Source: Azospirillum sp. (GTDB lineage: Bacteria; Pseudomonadota; Alphaproteobacteria; Azospirillales; Azospirillaceae). Taken from it: a DNA stretch of 64,000 nucleotides. The stretch spans positions 186,001-250,000 of the forward strand of contig JAIXPD010000024.1 in NCBI GenBank assembly GCA_027486405.1, given 5' to 3'. Below, piece by piece: positions 8,041 through 15,830 of the stretch; position 1 is the first letter of the stretch; the number at the start of each line of letters is the position of its first letter. The translations under genes and the position numbers were made by a program. The notes under the pieces are model-generated. The model did not search any database, was not told the origin of the DNA, and saw nothing but the letters and a program-made list of their open reading frames with translations.

Positions 8041-9237
8041 GTGCCAGAAGACGACACGTCGGCCTATTTGCAGGCCGGAACCGCCGCCTATCGGTCGGCC
8101 AGCCGCATCCTGTTCGTGGGCGGCTTTTCCACCTTCGCCACGCTGTATTGCGTGCAACCGCTGATGCCGGACTTCGCGCGGGATTTCGGCGTGACGCCGG
8201 CGGAATCCAGCCTGGCCCTGTCGCTCAGCACCGGGTGTCTGGCGGTGGCCCTGCTGGTGGCCGGGGCGTTGTCGGATGGAATCGGGCGCAAGCCGGTGAT
8301 GGTGGCCGCACTGCTGGTCTCCGGGCTTTTGGGGATCGTCGGCGCGGTGATGCCCGACTGGCAGGGCCTGCTTGTCCTGCGGGCGCTGGAGGGAATCGCG
8401 CTCAGCGGCCTGCCCGCCGTGGCCATGGCCTATGTCTCCGAAGAGGTCGATCCGAAATCCGCCGGTGTGGCCATGGGGCTGTACATCGGCGGCACGGCGA
8501 TGGGCGGCATGTCGGGCCGCATCCTGACCGCGCTGATCGCCGATCTGGGCAATTGGCGCATCGCGGTTGGGCTGGTCGGTGTGTTGGGCGTCGTCGCGGC
8601 GCTGACCGTGTGGAAGGGGCTGCCGCCATCCCGTCATTTCGTCCGCCGCCCCTCCGGCCTGTCGGCGTTGGCGGCCTCCTGGCGTGGGTTGCTGGCGGAC
8701 CGGGGCGTTTTGGCACTGTTCAGCCTGGGATTCCTGTTGATGGGGGGATTCGTCACCGCCTTCAACTACATCGCCTTCCGCTTGACCGATCCGCCGTTCG
8801 ATCTGCGCCCGGCCCAGGTGGGGGCGGTGTCCATCGTCTATTGCTTTGGCATGGTCAGTTCGCCGCTGTTCGGCTGGCTGGCCGGTCGCTTTGGCAACAG
8901 CCGGACGCTGATGGCGGCGATGCTGCTGATGATCGGCGGTCTGGCGGCGATGGAGCCGGACTCCCTGTGGCTGATCATGGGCGGAATCGGCCTGTACACC
9001 TTCGCGTTCTTTGGTGCGCATTCCATTGTGTCGGCCTGGATCGGCCAACGGGCGCAGCGCAGCCGGGGGCAGGCCTCCTCCATGTATCTGTTTTCCTATT
9101 ACATGGGATCGACGGTGGCGGGGACCTCGGGGGGATTTTTCTGGCACCTCTTCGGCTGGACCGGGGTGGCCCTGTTCATTGGCGGCCTGCTGACGCTTGC
9201 CGCGCTGGTGGGGCTGTTCCTGTTGCGCCTGCGTTGA
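8041..9237 (+). CDS. MFS transporter, YnfM/AraJ-type exporter
   Basis: Twelve-helix major facilitator superfamily permease of about 398 residues, inner membrane, probably a proton-coupled drug or metabolite exporter. Signatures: ATLYCVQPLMPDFARDFGVTP at the first helix, the loop 2-3 motif GALSDGIGRKPVM (about residues 74-86) and GWLAGRFGNSRTL for the matching loop of the second half. The substrate cannot be read from sequence. I prefer GTG 8041 because GGGAG lies 9 bases upstream; an ATG at 8032 is possible but abuts that GGGAG. The gene stands alone, divergent from serS. Confidence 0.9.
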   Translation: MPEDDTSAYLQAGTAAYRSASRILFVGGFSTFATLYCVQPLMPDFARDFGVTPAESSLALSLSTGCLAVALLVAGALSDGIGRKPVMVAALLVSGLLGIVGAVMPDWQGLLVLRALEGIALSGLPAVAMAYVSEEVDPKSAGVAMGLYIGGTAMGGMSGRILTALIADLGNWRIAVGLVGVLGVVAALTVWKGLPPSRHFVRRPSGLSALAASWRGLLADRGVLALFSLGFLLMGGFVTAFNYIAFRLTDPPFDLRPAQVGAVSIVYCFGMVSSPLFGWLAGRFGNSRTLMAAMLLMIGGLAAMEPDSLWLIMGGIGLYTFAFFGAHSIVSAWIGQRAQRSRGQASSMYLFSYYMGSTVAGTSGGFFWHLFGWTGVALFIGGLLTLAALVGLFLLRLR

Positions 9238-9350
9238 AATCCTGCCCCATCCCCCCGTGACATTGGGACGCACCGGGCGTTCGGGCTTTCTTAAAGGGTG
9301 CGGGCCAAGGATGAGGGCCAGCGCGGCACCCTCCCCCATGGGGACAGATC

Positions 9351-9914
9351 ATGACCCACTTGACCGTCTTTCACGAGGATGATCCCGAACTCCCCGAACT
9401 GGCGACCGGCGACCCGGTTGTCCTGGTTGGTCATCTGGCGATGAGCGGGATCCTGTTCGAACGCTGGTCGGCCACCCGCCCCGTGGCGGACGGGGCGGAC
9501 AGCGACGCGATTCTCGACGCCTACGCGCCGGACGTGGCCCGGTTGTGCGCCAGCCGGGGCTATCGGTCGGTCGATGTGGCGCGCGTGCCGCCGGGTGCGG
9601 CCAACGCCGCCGCGTTGCGGGCGATGTTCCTGGACGAGCACACCCACGGGGAGGATGAGGCCCGCTTTTTCGCGGCGGGCAGCGGGGCCTTTTACCTGCA
9701 TCTTGACCATCGGGTGTTCCGCATCATCTGCGAGGCGGGCGACCTTCTCAGCATCCCCGGCGGAACCCGCCATTGGTTCGACATGGGGCCGAATCCCGAT
9801 TTCACCGCGATCCGTTTTTTCACCCACCCGGATGGTTGGCGCGCCGATCCGACCGGCAGCGGCATCGCCGCCCGCTTCCCCGCCTATGACGGTTCAACGG
9901 TTCACCCCGGATGA
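9351..9914 (+). CDS. mtnD: Acireductone dioxygenase-like cupin
   Basis: Matches the ARD family, which oxidises acireductone in the methionine salvage pathway using Fe(II) or Ni(II). The 187-residue cupin carries the metal-ligand motif EHTHGEDEARFF (HxH then E, about residues 90-102) and the last His in GTRHWFDMG (about 140-148). Both motifs are intact. No other methionine salvage genes lie nearby, so the pathway assignment rests on family resemblance alone. It lies 113 bases after the MFS gene. The stop codon is inside a small hairpin (GATGAC/GTCATC, 9910-9926). Confidence 0.85.
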   Translation: MTHLTVFHEDDPELPELATGDPVVLVGHLAMSGILFERWSATRPVADGADSDAILDAYAPDVARLCASRGYRSVDVARVPPGAANAAALRAMFLDEHTHGEDEARFFAAGSGAFYLHLDHRVFRIICEAGDLLSIPGGTRHWFDMGPNPDFTAIRFFTHPDGWRADPTGSGIAARFPAYDGSTVHPG

Positions 9915-9942
9915 CGGACGGTCATCGAAACAAAAAATTCAC

Positions 9943-9970
9943 TTGAATCGCGGCGCAAAACCGGTATCTC
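9943..9970 (+). promoter_or_regulatory. Weak candidate promoter for the homospermidine synthase transcript
   Basis: TTGAAT (9943-9948), 16-base spacer, TATCTC (9965-9970). If used, the transcript would start near 9977 and carry a leader of almost 500 bases that includes the 11-codon ORF at 10090. The match is modest, and other starts within the 556-base gap are possible. Confidence 0.2.
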
Positions 9971-10089
9971 CAATGTTGAACGACGCACCCGCACGTGCCT
10001 ATGGCCCTTTGTGGTTACGCTACGACGCACCGCGTCCTTTTTGGAAGAACCGGCCAATCCCGTGGGCCGGTCCCGAGAGGGAGGTTAGC

Positions 10090-10125
10090 ATGCGCCATGC
10101 CCACGTTGGGGCTTTGAAACGGTAA
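10090..10125 (+). CDS. Candidate 11-residue upstream peptide (MRHAHVGALKR)
   Basis: ATG at 10090 is preceded by GAGAGGGAGG with a 5-base spacer, a near-ideal Shine-Dalgarno. The ORF ends with TAA at 10125, 345 bases before the homospermidine synthase ATG. Such a strong ribosome site on so short an ORF argues for a functional leader peptide rather than chance. No homology is available, and the ORF may simply mark a ribosome-controlled leader. Confidence 0.4.
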   Translation: MRHAHVGALKR

Positions 10126-10470
10126 CGCATCAGCCGGACATCGACGTGCCGTAGCCTGGAGCCAATTCGCCCAGGGCCGCGCGTGATCCGGCTGTTCCCG
10201 TCGTTCCCCTTCCCGTCTTTCGTCAACCGCCTGTACCCTTTGTGTCTTGCGCTTCGCAACCTCCCTTTTGGGTGTGTGCGCGGTTCAGGACCATCGGGCG
10301 CGTTCCGCTGGAAACGCAACGGGTAAGCGAAGTGTGGGAATCGGTGGAAAAAATCAAAGAAATTCCGTAGCATTCATCGGATTGACGCCCGATCCTTCGA
10401 TTGTGATCGAAGAGGGAAGCGGCGTCGGTCTGTGTCGTTGGTCAAACTACCTCGGGGGAGATAAGCAATC

Positions 10471-11892
10471 ATGGCCCTGGACACGAAGCTCTGCACGTTC
10501 ACAGGCCGGATGGTCATCGTTGGTTTTGGATCGATTGGCCAAGGTGTTCTGCCGCTGCTTCTTCGTCACCTTGATGGCTTGACGTCGGACCGAATCACCA
10601 TCGTGACCGCCGAAGAGCGCGGGCGCGAGGAGGCGGAGGAATACGGCGTCGCGTTCCACAACAACCCGTTGAACAACGACAATTTTTTCCAGATTCTGAA
10701 GCCCCTGATCGACAAGGGGGATTTCCTGGTGAATCTGTCGGTCGATGTGTCGTCGATCGCGTTGGTGGAGTTCTGCCAGCGCGTCGGGGCGCACTACATC
10801 GACACCTGCATCGAACCCTGGGCCGGTGGCTACACCGATCCCAGCCTGACGCCGTCGCTGCGCTCCAACTACGCGCTGCGCGAATCGGCTCTGGCCCGGC
10901 GCGCCGAGTTTGTCGGCGGCCCGACGGCGGTGCTGACCCACGGGGCGAATCCCGGCCTGGTGTCGCACTTCGTCAAACAGGCCCTGCTGAACATCGCCGC
11001 CGACACCGGGCGGACGGTGGAGGTGCCGACCACACGCGACGGGTGGGGCGCGCTGGCCGCCACGCTGGGGGTCAAGACCATCCACATCGCCGAGCGCGAC
11101 ACCCAGGTGTCGAATCAGCCCAAGCAGGTGGGCGAGTTCGTCAACACCTGGTCGATCGACGGCTTCGTCGGTGAGGGCTGCCAGCCCGCCGAACTCGGGT
11201 GGGGCACGCACGAGAAGCACTTCCCCGTCGACGGCCGCCGCCACGAGTTCGGTTGCGACGCCGCCATCTATCTGATGCGCCCCGGCGCTTCGACCAAGGT
11301 GCGGACCTGGACGCCGCTGGAAGGCCCCTTCCACGGCTTCCTCATCACCCACAGCGAGGCGATTTCCATCGCCGATTATTTCACCGTGCGCGACGGCGAC
11401 CGTGTGACCTACCGGCCGACCGTCCATTACGCCTATCACCCCTGCGACGACGCCGTGACGTCGGTGCACGAGCTGGCGGGCAAGAACTGGGCGAGCCAGG
11501 CCACCCAACGCCTGATGATGCACGAGATCGTCAGCGGCATGGACGAGCTGGGTGTTCTGCTGATGGGCCATGAAAAAGGGGCCTATTGGTTCGGCTCGCG
11601 CCTGACCATCGAGGAGGCGCGCGCGCTGGCCCCGTACAACAACGCCACCTCGTTGCAGGTGACGTCCACGGTGTTGGGCGGAATCATCTGGGCGTTGGAA
11701 AACCCGAATCGGGGCATCGTCGAACCCGACGAGGTCGATTACCGCCGGGTGCTGGAGATCGCCGCCCCCTATCTGGGCGAAGTGGTCGGGGCCTATGGCG
11801 ATTGGACCCCGCTTCAGGATCGCGGCTTGCTGTTCCCGGAGGACATCGACGACAACGATCCGTGGCAGTTCAAGAACTTCCGCGTCGTTTGA
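10471..11892 (+). CDS. hss: Homospermidine synthase
   Basis: NAD-dependent cytoplasmic enzyme that joins two putrescines (or putrescine and spermidine) to make sym-homospermidine, a main polyamine of many alphaproteobacteria. At 473 residues it matches the family's usual length. The N-terminal Rossmann motif IVGFGSIGQGVLPLL (about residues 14-28) and the segments GAHYIDTCIEPWAGGY and GPTAVLTHGANPGLVSHFVKQAL are characteristic; the fold is that of saccharopine dehydrogenase. The ATG has CGGGGGAG upstream. It is monocistronic: a long leader precedes it and a strong terminator follows. Confidence 0.95.
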   Translation: MALDTKLCTFTGRMVIVGFGSIGQGVLPLLLRHLDGLTSDRITIVTAEERGREEAEEYGVAFHNNPLNNDNFFQILKPLIDKGDFLVNLSVDVSSIALVEFCQRVGAHYIDTCIEPWAGGYTDPSLTPSLRSNYALRESALARRAEFVGGPTAVLTHGANPGLVSHFVKQALLNIAADTGRTVEVPTTRDGWGALAATLGVKTIHIAERDTQVSNQPKQVGEFVNTWSIDGFVGEGCQPAELGWGTHEKHFPVDGRRHEFGCDAAIYLMRPGASTKVRTWTPLEGPFHGFLITHSEAISIADYFTVRDGDRVTYRPTVHYAYHPCDDAVTSVHELAGKNWASQATQRLMMHEIVSGMDELGVLLMGHEKGAYWFGSRLTIEEARALAPYNNATSLQVTSTVLGGIIWALENPNRGIVEPDEVDYRRVLEIAAPYLGEVVGAYGDWTPLQDRGLLFPEDIDDNDPWQFKNFRVV

Positions 11893-11915
11893 GCGGTCTT
11901 TCACGACCGAACGAT

Positions 11916-11947
11916 GGGCGGTGCGGATCCTCTCCGCACCGCCCTTT
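11916..11947 (+). terminator. Rho-independent terminator after hss
   Basis: GGGCGGTGCGGA pairs perfectly with TCCGCACCGCCC (12 bp) around the 5-base loop TCCTC and is followed by TTT. It begins 24 bases after the hss stop. Confidence 0.8.
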
Positions 11948-12048
11948 GTGCGTTTGCGTGTGGTGGCGAGCACGGTTGGTGGTTTCCAGGCGGCAAACCG
12001 TTGCGAAACCGTTGACTTGACGGGGCGCTTCCCCCAATCGTTCCAATC

Positions 12049-14364
12049 ATGGTCACGCATGTCCCCCGGCGCGCCCGCGCCACCTCTCCCCGACGCGTCC
12101 GCGTCACCGGCAAAGGCGCACTGTCGCCGATCCTTCGCTCCGGCATCGTCGGGCTGATGATCGCGTGCGGCGTGGCGTCCGCTGATCTGGCGGGCGCGCA
12201 ATCGCCCGCGCGGGAACCGCAGCAACCCACGCTGTTGACCGCCGATCAGGTGACGTTCGACGAAACCAACAACACGGTGACGGCGACGGGCAACGTGGAG
12301 TTGGCGCAGGGCAAGCGGACCGTGCGCGCCGACAAGATCACCTACAACCAGAAGACCAAGGTCGTGACCGCGACCGGGGCGATCCGGTTGATCGAACCGA
12401 CCGGTGAAATCACCTTCGCTGATTACGCCGAGTTGACGGACGATCTGAAGGACGTGTTCATCGAAAACGTCCGCGTCCTGATGACCGACAACGGCCGCAT
12501 GGCCGGCAATGAGGGGCAGCGGCGCGACGGCAAGATCACCAAGGTCAGCCGTGGTGTCTACAGCCCTTGCGACCTGTGCAAAACCGATCCGAACAAGGCC
12601 CCCCTGTGGCAGATCCGCGCCGTCCGCGTCGTTCACGACAACGAGGAGCATGAGGTCCGTTACCAGGATGCCACGATGGAGCTGTTCGGCATCCCATTCT
12701 TCTACACGCCCTATCTGTCGCACGCCGACCCGACGGTGGACCGCAAGAGCGGGTTCCTGACGCCGTCCTTCGGCAACAGCTCCGATCTCGGGGCCATTCT
12801 GAAGACCCGGTACTACTGGGACATCGGCAACAATCAGGACGCCACCATCGAAGTCAGCGGTTTTTCCAAGCAGGGCTTGTTGCTCGGCGGAAATTACCGC
12901 AAGCGCTTCGAGAATGGTCGACTGGAACTGGATGGCGCGATCACCCAGGGCGAGATCCCCAACGGACCGGCCAAGGGCGCGCCGAAGGACCGGCGCACCC
13001 GTGGCTATGTCGCCGCCAAGGGGCTGTTCGACATTGACGAGGTGTGGCGCGTCGGCTTCGACGTGAAGAAGGCCAGCGATCAGACCTTCCTGCGCCGTTA
13101 CTACGACGTGCGCGACGATTATCTGACCAGCAAGGTGTTCCTGGAAGGGTTCCGGGGGCGCAACTACGCCTCCATCGCCGCTTATGGGTTCCAGGATCTC
13201 CGTTACGGCAACACCACGCCGGAACCGATTGCCCTGCCCACCGCCCGCTACAACGCGTTGGGCGAGCCGGGCAGCCTGTTCGGCGGGCGCTGGTCGTTGG
13301 ACAGCAGCCTGTTGGCGGTGACGCGCCCGAACAACGCTGGGCCGAATTCCCGCCGGGTGATGGTGCAACCGGGCTGGCAGCGCGACATCGTGTCGAACGT
13401 CGGCTTCATCACCACCCTGTCGGGCAGCGTTCTGGCGGCTGGTTATGCGGCGGACCGCTTCAACACCACCGATCCAACGACGCGCGGCTCAAGCGACATC
13501 AACCGCTTCCGCTTCTTCCCGCAGGGGCAGGTCACGGTCCGTTATCCGTTCGTCCGCTATGGGCAATCGTCGCAGCAACTGGTCGAACCCATCCTTCAGG
13601 CGACTGTTGCGCCCAAGCTGCCCAACGGCAAGATCTTCCCCAACGAAGACAGCCTGGATGTCGAGTTCGACGAGGTCAATTTGCTGTCGCCCAACCGCTT
13701 CACCGGCATCGACCGGTTGGACGACGGCATGCGCGTCACCTATGGCCTGCGCACCGGCTATTACGGGTACAAGGAAGGGTCGGCCAGCCTGTTCCTGGGC
13801 CAGAGCCACCGTCTGAACAAGACCACCGGCTTCGGCGTCGGTTCGGGGCTGGAGGATATGGCGTCGGACTATGTCGGTCGGCTTGATTTGCAGCCCGCCG
13901 ACTGGCTGGACGTGAATTACGGATTCCGCATCGATCACGACACGCTGAAGCCGCGCCGCCACTCGCTCAACGCGTCGGCCGGTGTGCCGTTGCTGCGGGT
14001 TGGCACCTCCTACACCTTCGTCGATCAGACCGCCTCGCGCACGGCGACCACCCGCAACCGCGTGGAGCAGGCCACCTTCAGCGTAAGCTCGGTCTTCGAC
14101 GCCAATTGGAGCCTTGGGGTGTCGCACCAGCAGGCGATGGAGCCGCAGCCGGGGCCGCGTTCCTCGCTCGCGACTCTCAGCTACGCTGACGAGTGCTTGA
14201 TTTTCCAGACGATCTTGCGCCGCGACTACACGGTCACGACCGGTGGCGTGAAGGACGGGAACACCTTGTTCTTCCGGTTCGTCTTCAAGAATGTGGGCGA
14301 GTTCAAAACCCCGGGCATCAGCTTGGGCGGGACTGCGGCGTCGACCACGACCACCACGCAATGA
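12049..14364 (+). CDS. lptD: LPS assembly protein LptD
   Basis: LptD is the outer-membrane beta-barrel that, with LptE, inserts lipopolysaccharide into the outer leaflet. The 771-residue product has a long basic N-terminus, a hydrophobic signal segment ending near AGAQ (about residue 51), a periplasmic OstA/jellyroll domain (about 60-190, TADQVTFDETNNTVTATGNVEL) and the barrel region, including PFFYTPYLSHADPTVDRKSGFLTPSFG, a strong LptD signature. One Cys pair, CDLC, lies around residues 177-180. In many proteobacteria surA and pdxA follow; here gmhB converges instead. The nearer of several possible starts may trim the Arg-rich leader. Confidence 0.95.
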   Translation: MVTHVPRRARATSPRRVRVTGKGALSPILRSGIVGLMIACGVASADLAGAQSPAREPQQPTLLTADQVTFDETNNTVTATGNVELAQGKRTVRADKITYNQKTKVVTATGAIRLIEPTGEITFADYAELTDDLKDVFIENVRVLMTDNGRMAGNEGQRRDGKITKVSRGVYSPCDLCKTDPNKAPLWQIRAVRVVHDNEEHEVRYQDATMELFGIPFFYTPYLSHADPTVDRKSGFLTPSFGNSSDLGAILKTRYYWDIGNNQDATIEVSGFSKQGLLLGGNYRKRFENGRLELDGAITQGEIPNGPAKGAPKDRRTRGYVAAKGLFDIDEVWRVGFDVKKASDQTFLRRYYDVRDDYLTSKVFLEGFRGRNYASIAAYGFQDLRYGNTTPEPIALPTARYNALGEPGSLFGGRWSLDSSLLAVTRPNNAGPNSRRVMVQPGWQRDIVSNVGFITTLSGSVLAAGYAADRFNTTDPTTRGSSDINRFRFFPQGQVTVRYPFVRYGQSSQQLVEPILQATVAPKLPNGKIFPNEDSLDVEFDEVNLLSPNRFTGIDRLDDGMRVTYGLRTGYYGYKEGSASLFLGQSHRLNKTTGFGVGSGLEDMASDYVGRLDLQPADWLDVNYGFRIDHDTLKPRRHSLNASAGVPLLRVGTSYTFVDQTASRTATTRNRVEQATFSVSSVFDANWSLGVSHQQAMEPQPGPRSSLATLSYADECLIFQTILRRDYTVTTGGVKDGNTLFFRFVFKNVGEFKTPGISLGGTAASTTTTTQ

Positions 14365-14373
14365 CCAACGGAC

Positions 14374-14937
14374 TCACCCGCGCAGCACACCCGTGAGCAA
14401 CGGCAGGATCTCCGACAAACGGCCAACCACCCGGTTGGCCGTTTTCGTATCCAGATCCGCCGGAGCGTCCTTGGACGGAATGAGGACGCGCGTGCCCACC
14501 CCCGCCGCCAAGGCGGCCTGCATGTCGGTGGGCTGGTCGCCGACAAACATCGACCGGGTCACGTCCAGGTCGTAACGGCGCGCGGCCTCCAGGATCATGC
14601 CCGGCGCTGGTTTGCGCCAAAAACTGTCCCGCCGGTAGCGTTCAACCGGACCGGAGCGGTGATAGGGGCAATGCTGCACCCCGGTCAGTTCGACTCCGCG
14701 TGCGCGGAATTCACCAACCATCCAGGCGGTGAAGGACAGGAATTCCTCTTCGGAAAAATAGCCGCGCGCGATGCCGGATTGATTGGTGATGACGACAACG
14801 CGATAGCCGCGATCCACCGCCGCCCGGGCCAGATCGAAGATGCCATCCACAAACTCAAAGCGGTCATGGGTGACGACATAGCCATGATCGATGTTGACCA
14901 CACCATCGCGGTCCAGGAACAAGGCGGGCATGGGCAT
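14374..14937 (-). CDS. gmhB: D-glycero-manno-heptose 1,7-bisphosphate phosphatase (GmhB-like HAD)
   Basis: HAD-superfamily phosphatase of 187 residues that removes the C7 phosphate of heptose bisphosphate in the ADP-heptose pathway for LPS inner core. Motif I is FLDRDGVVN (residues about 7-15), motif II ITNQSGIARG (about 50-59), motif III RKPAPGM and motif IV VGDQPTDMQAA. The zinc loop looks partly lost: the first half CPYH is present, but the usual second half with C-x-C before RKP reads DSFWRKP. A histidinol-phosphatase-type specificity cannot be excluded. It is convergent with lptD, which fits an LPS role. Confidence 0.88.
   Translation of the reverse strand: MPMPALFLDRDGVVNIDHGYVVTHDRFEFVDGIFDLARAAVDRGYRVVVITNQSGIARGYFSEEEFLSFTAWMVGEFRARGVELTGVQHCPYHRSGPVERYRRDSFWRKPAPGMILEAARRYDLDVTRSMFVGDQPTDMQAALAAGVGTRVLIPSKDAPADLDTKTANRVVGRLSEILPLLTGVLRG
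14417..14446 (+). terminator. Terminator-like hairpin for lptD lying inside gmhB
   Basis: A perfect 12-bp inverted repeat, AAACGGCCAACC / GGTTGGCCGTTT, with the 4-base loop ACCC and a following T, lies about 50 bases after the lptD stop. It falls within the 3' coding end of the convergent gmhB, where it encodes part of its last 27 residues. It is symmetrical, so it could act in both directions. Confidence 0.6.
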
Positions 14938-15095
14938 GAGACAGACCTTGTGTTGAGGGCAGCGGTGACGGTGGTAGCACTCACCGACCAGCGATTCAAA
15001 ACATTGTCCCGATCATGCGCTTCAAGGGGTTGCATCGCACGCGCATTGCCGTTAGCCATAGGCGCTTTCCAATTTCGACACCTGCGACCCGAATC

Positions 15096-15821
15096 ATGAC
15101 CCTGGGACGTTACGATTACGAACGCCGTTACCGCCGCCGTGTCTGGACCGGGGTGGCCAAATTCGGGGCAATGGCCGGTGTGGTCTTGGGCGTTGGCCTG
15201 TTCGCCTATCAGATGGGCATCGAACAGTTGAAGGGCCGCGACGTCACCCTGCGGGAGGAAATCGCCTCCCTGTCCCGGCAAAAGGCGGAGTTCGAGTTGC
15301 TGGCCACGCAGATGCAGCAGGCCGCCCGCACCGCCGAAAGCCGCACCGCCGAATTGGTAGGCCGCATCCAGCGGGAGGTTCCGACCGGCGACCTCGCCCG
15401 CCTGAGTCAACTGGTGGCCGAACGCCTGAAAAGCGGCGTGACCACCGAACGCCTGTCCTTTGTCATCGCTCAGGCGCAGATGCAGCGGAACTGCCAACCG
15501 GCGGAAAACAAGCGCTTCGTCGTCGCCACGCCGCTGCTCAAGAGCGGGGCGCGCGGAACGACCTTCGCCAACGGGGCGGTGACGGTGTCGGGTGAGGGGC
15601 AATCGGCCCACAACACCCAGGGCGATCCCGAAAGCTGGTATGATCCCGGCCAGCCCGTGACGATCAAGATCACCGCCATCGGCGGCAAGACGGTGACGGC
15701 GAGCGGGACCTTGCCGCTTCATCAGTCCCTGGTGGTGGACAGCACCGAATACCGCTTCACCTTCGCCCCCGGCCAGCGCTCCTTCGTGGACGTCGCCGCC
15801 GACCGCTGCGCCTATCCCTGA
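15096..15821 (+). CDS. Membrane-anchored coiled-coil protein of unknown function
   Basis: From ATG 15096 the product is 241 residues: a basic N-terminus (MTLGRYDYERRYRRR), one membrane helix (about residues 20-42), a Gln/Glu-rich coiled-coil stretch (about 45-95), then a predicted periplasmic beta-rich domain with no motif I recognise. An in-frame ATG at 15015 would add 27 residues in front of the anchor and is less likely. It is divergent from gmhB and ends 9 bases before the convergent OGT-type gene. It resembles conserved hypothetical proteins of Rhodospirillales; the role is unknown. Confidence 0.75.
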   Translation: MTLGRYDYERRYRRRVWTGVAKFGAMAGVVLGVGLFAYQMGIEQLKGRDVTLREEIASLSRQKAEFELLATQMQQAARTAESRTAELVGRIQREVPTGDLARLSQLVAERLKSGVTTERLSFVIAQAQMQRNCQPAENKRFVVATPLLKSGARGTTFANGAVTVSGEGQSAHNTQGDPESWYDPGQPVTIKITAIGGKTVTASGTLPLHQSLVVDSTEYRFTFAPGQRSFVDVAADRCAYP

Positions 15822-15830
15822 CCATCCGCC

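Larger units (their letters stand above)
9915..10470 (+). promoter_or_regulatory. Long 5' leader of homospermidine synthase with alternative RNA structures
   Basis: This 556-base gap holds no full-length gene. In order it contains a 7-bp hairpin ACCGGCC/GGCCGGT (10049-10071), the ribosome site and 11-codon ORF at 10090-10125, a segment AACCTCCCTTTT (10258-10269) that can pair over 12 consecutive positions (two G-U) with the ORF's ribosome site (10075-10086), a 7-bp hairpin CTTCGAT/ATCGAAG (10395-10412), and the homospermidine synthase ribosome site GGGGGAG (10454-10460). The layout suggests post-transcriptional control, possibly by polyamines; that ligand is inferred only from the downstream gene. 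Confidence 0.4.

Noticed and set aside
10447-13368. 973-residue minus-strand ORF
   Set aside because: Antisense to hss and lptD, with no domain and a shadow-frame composition.
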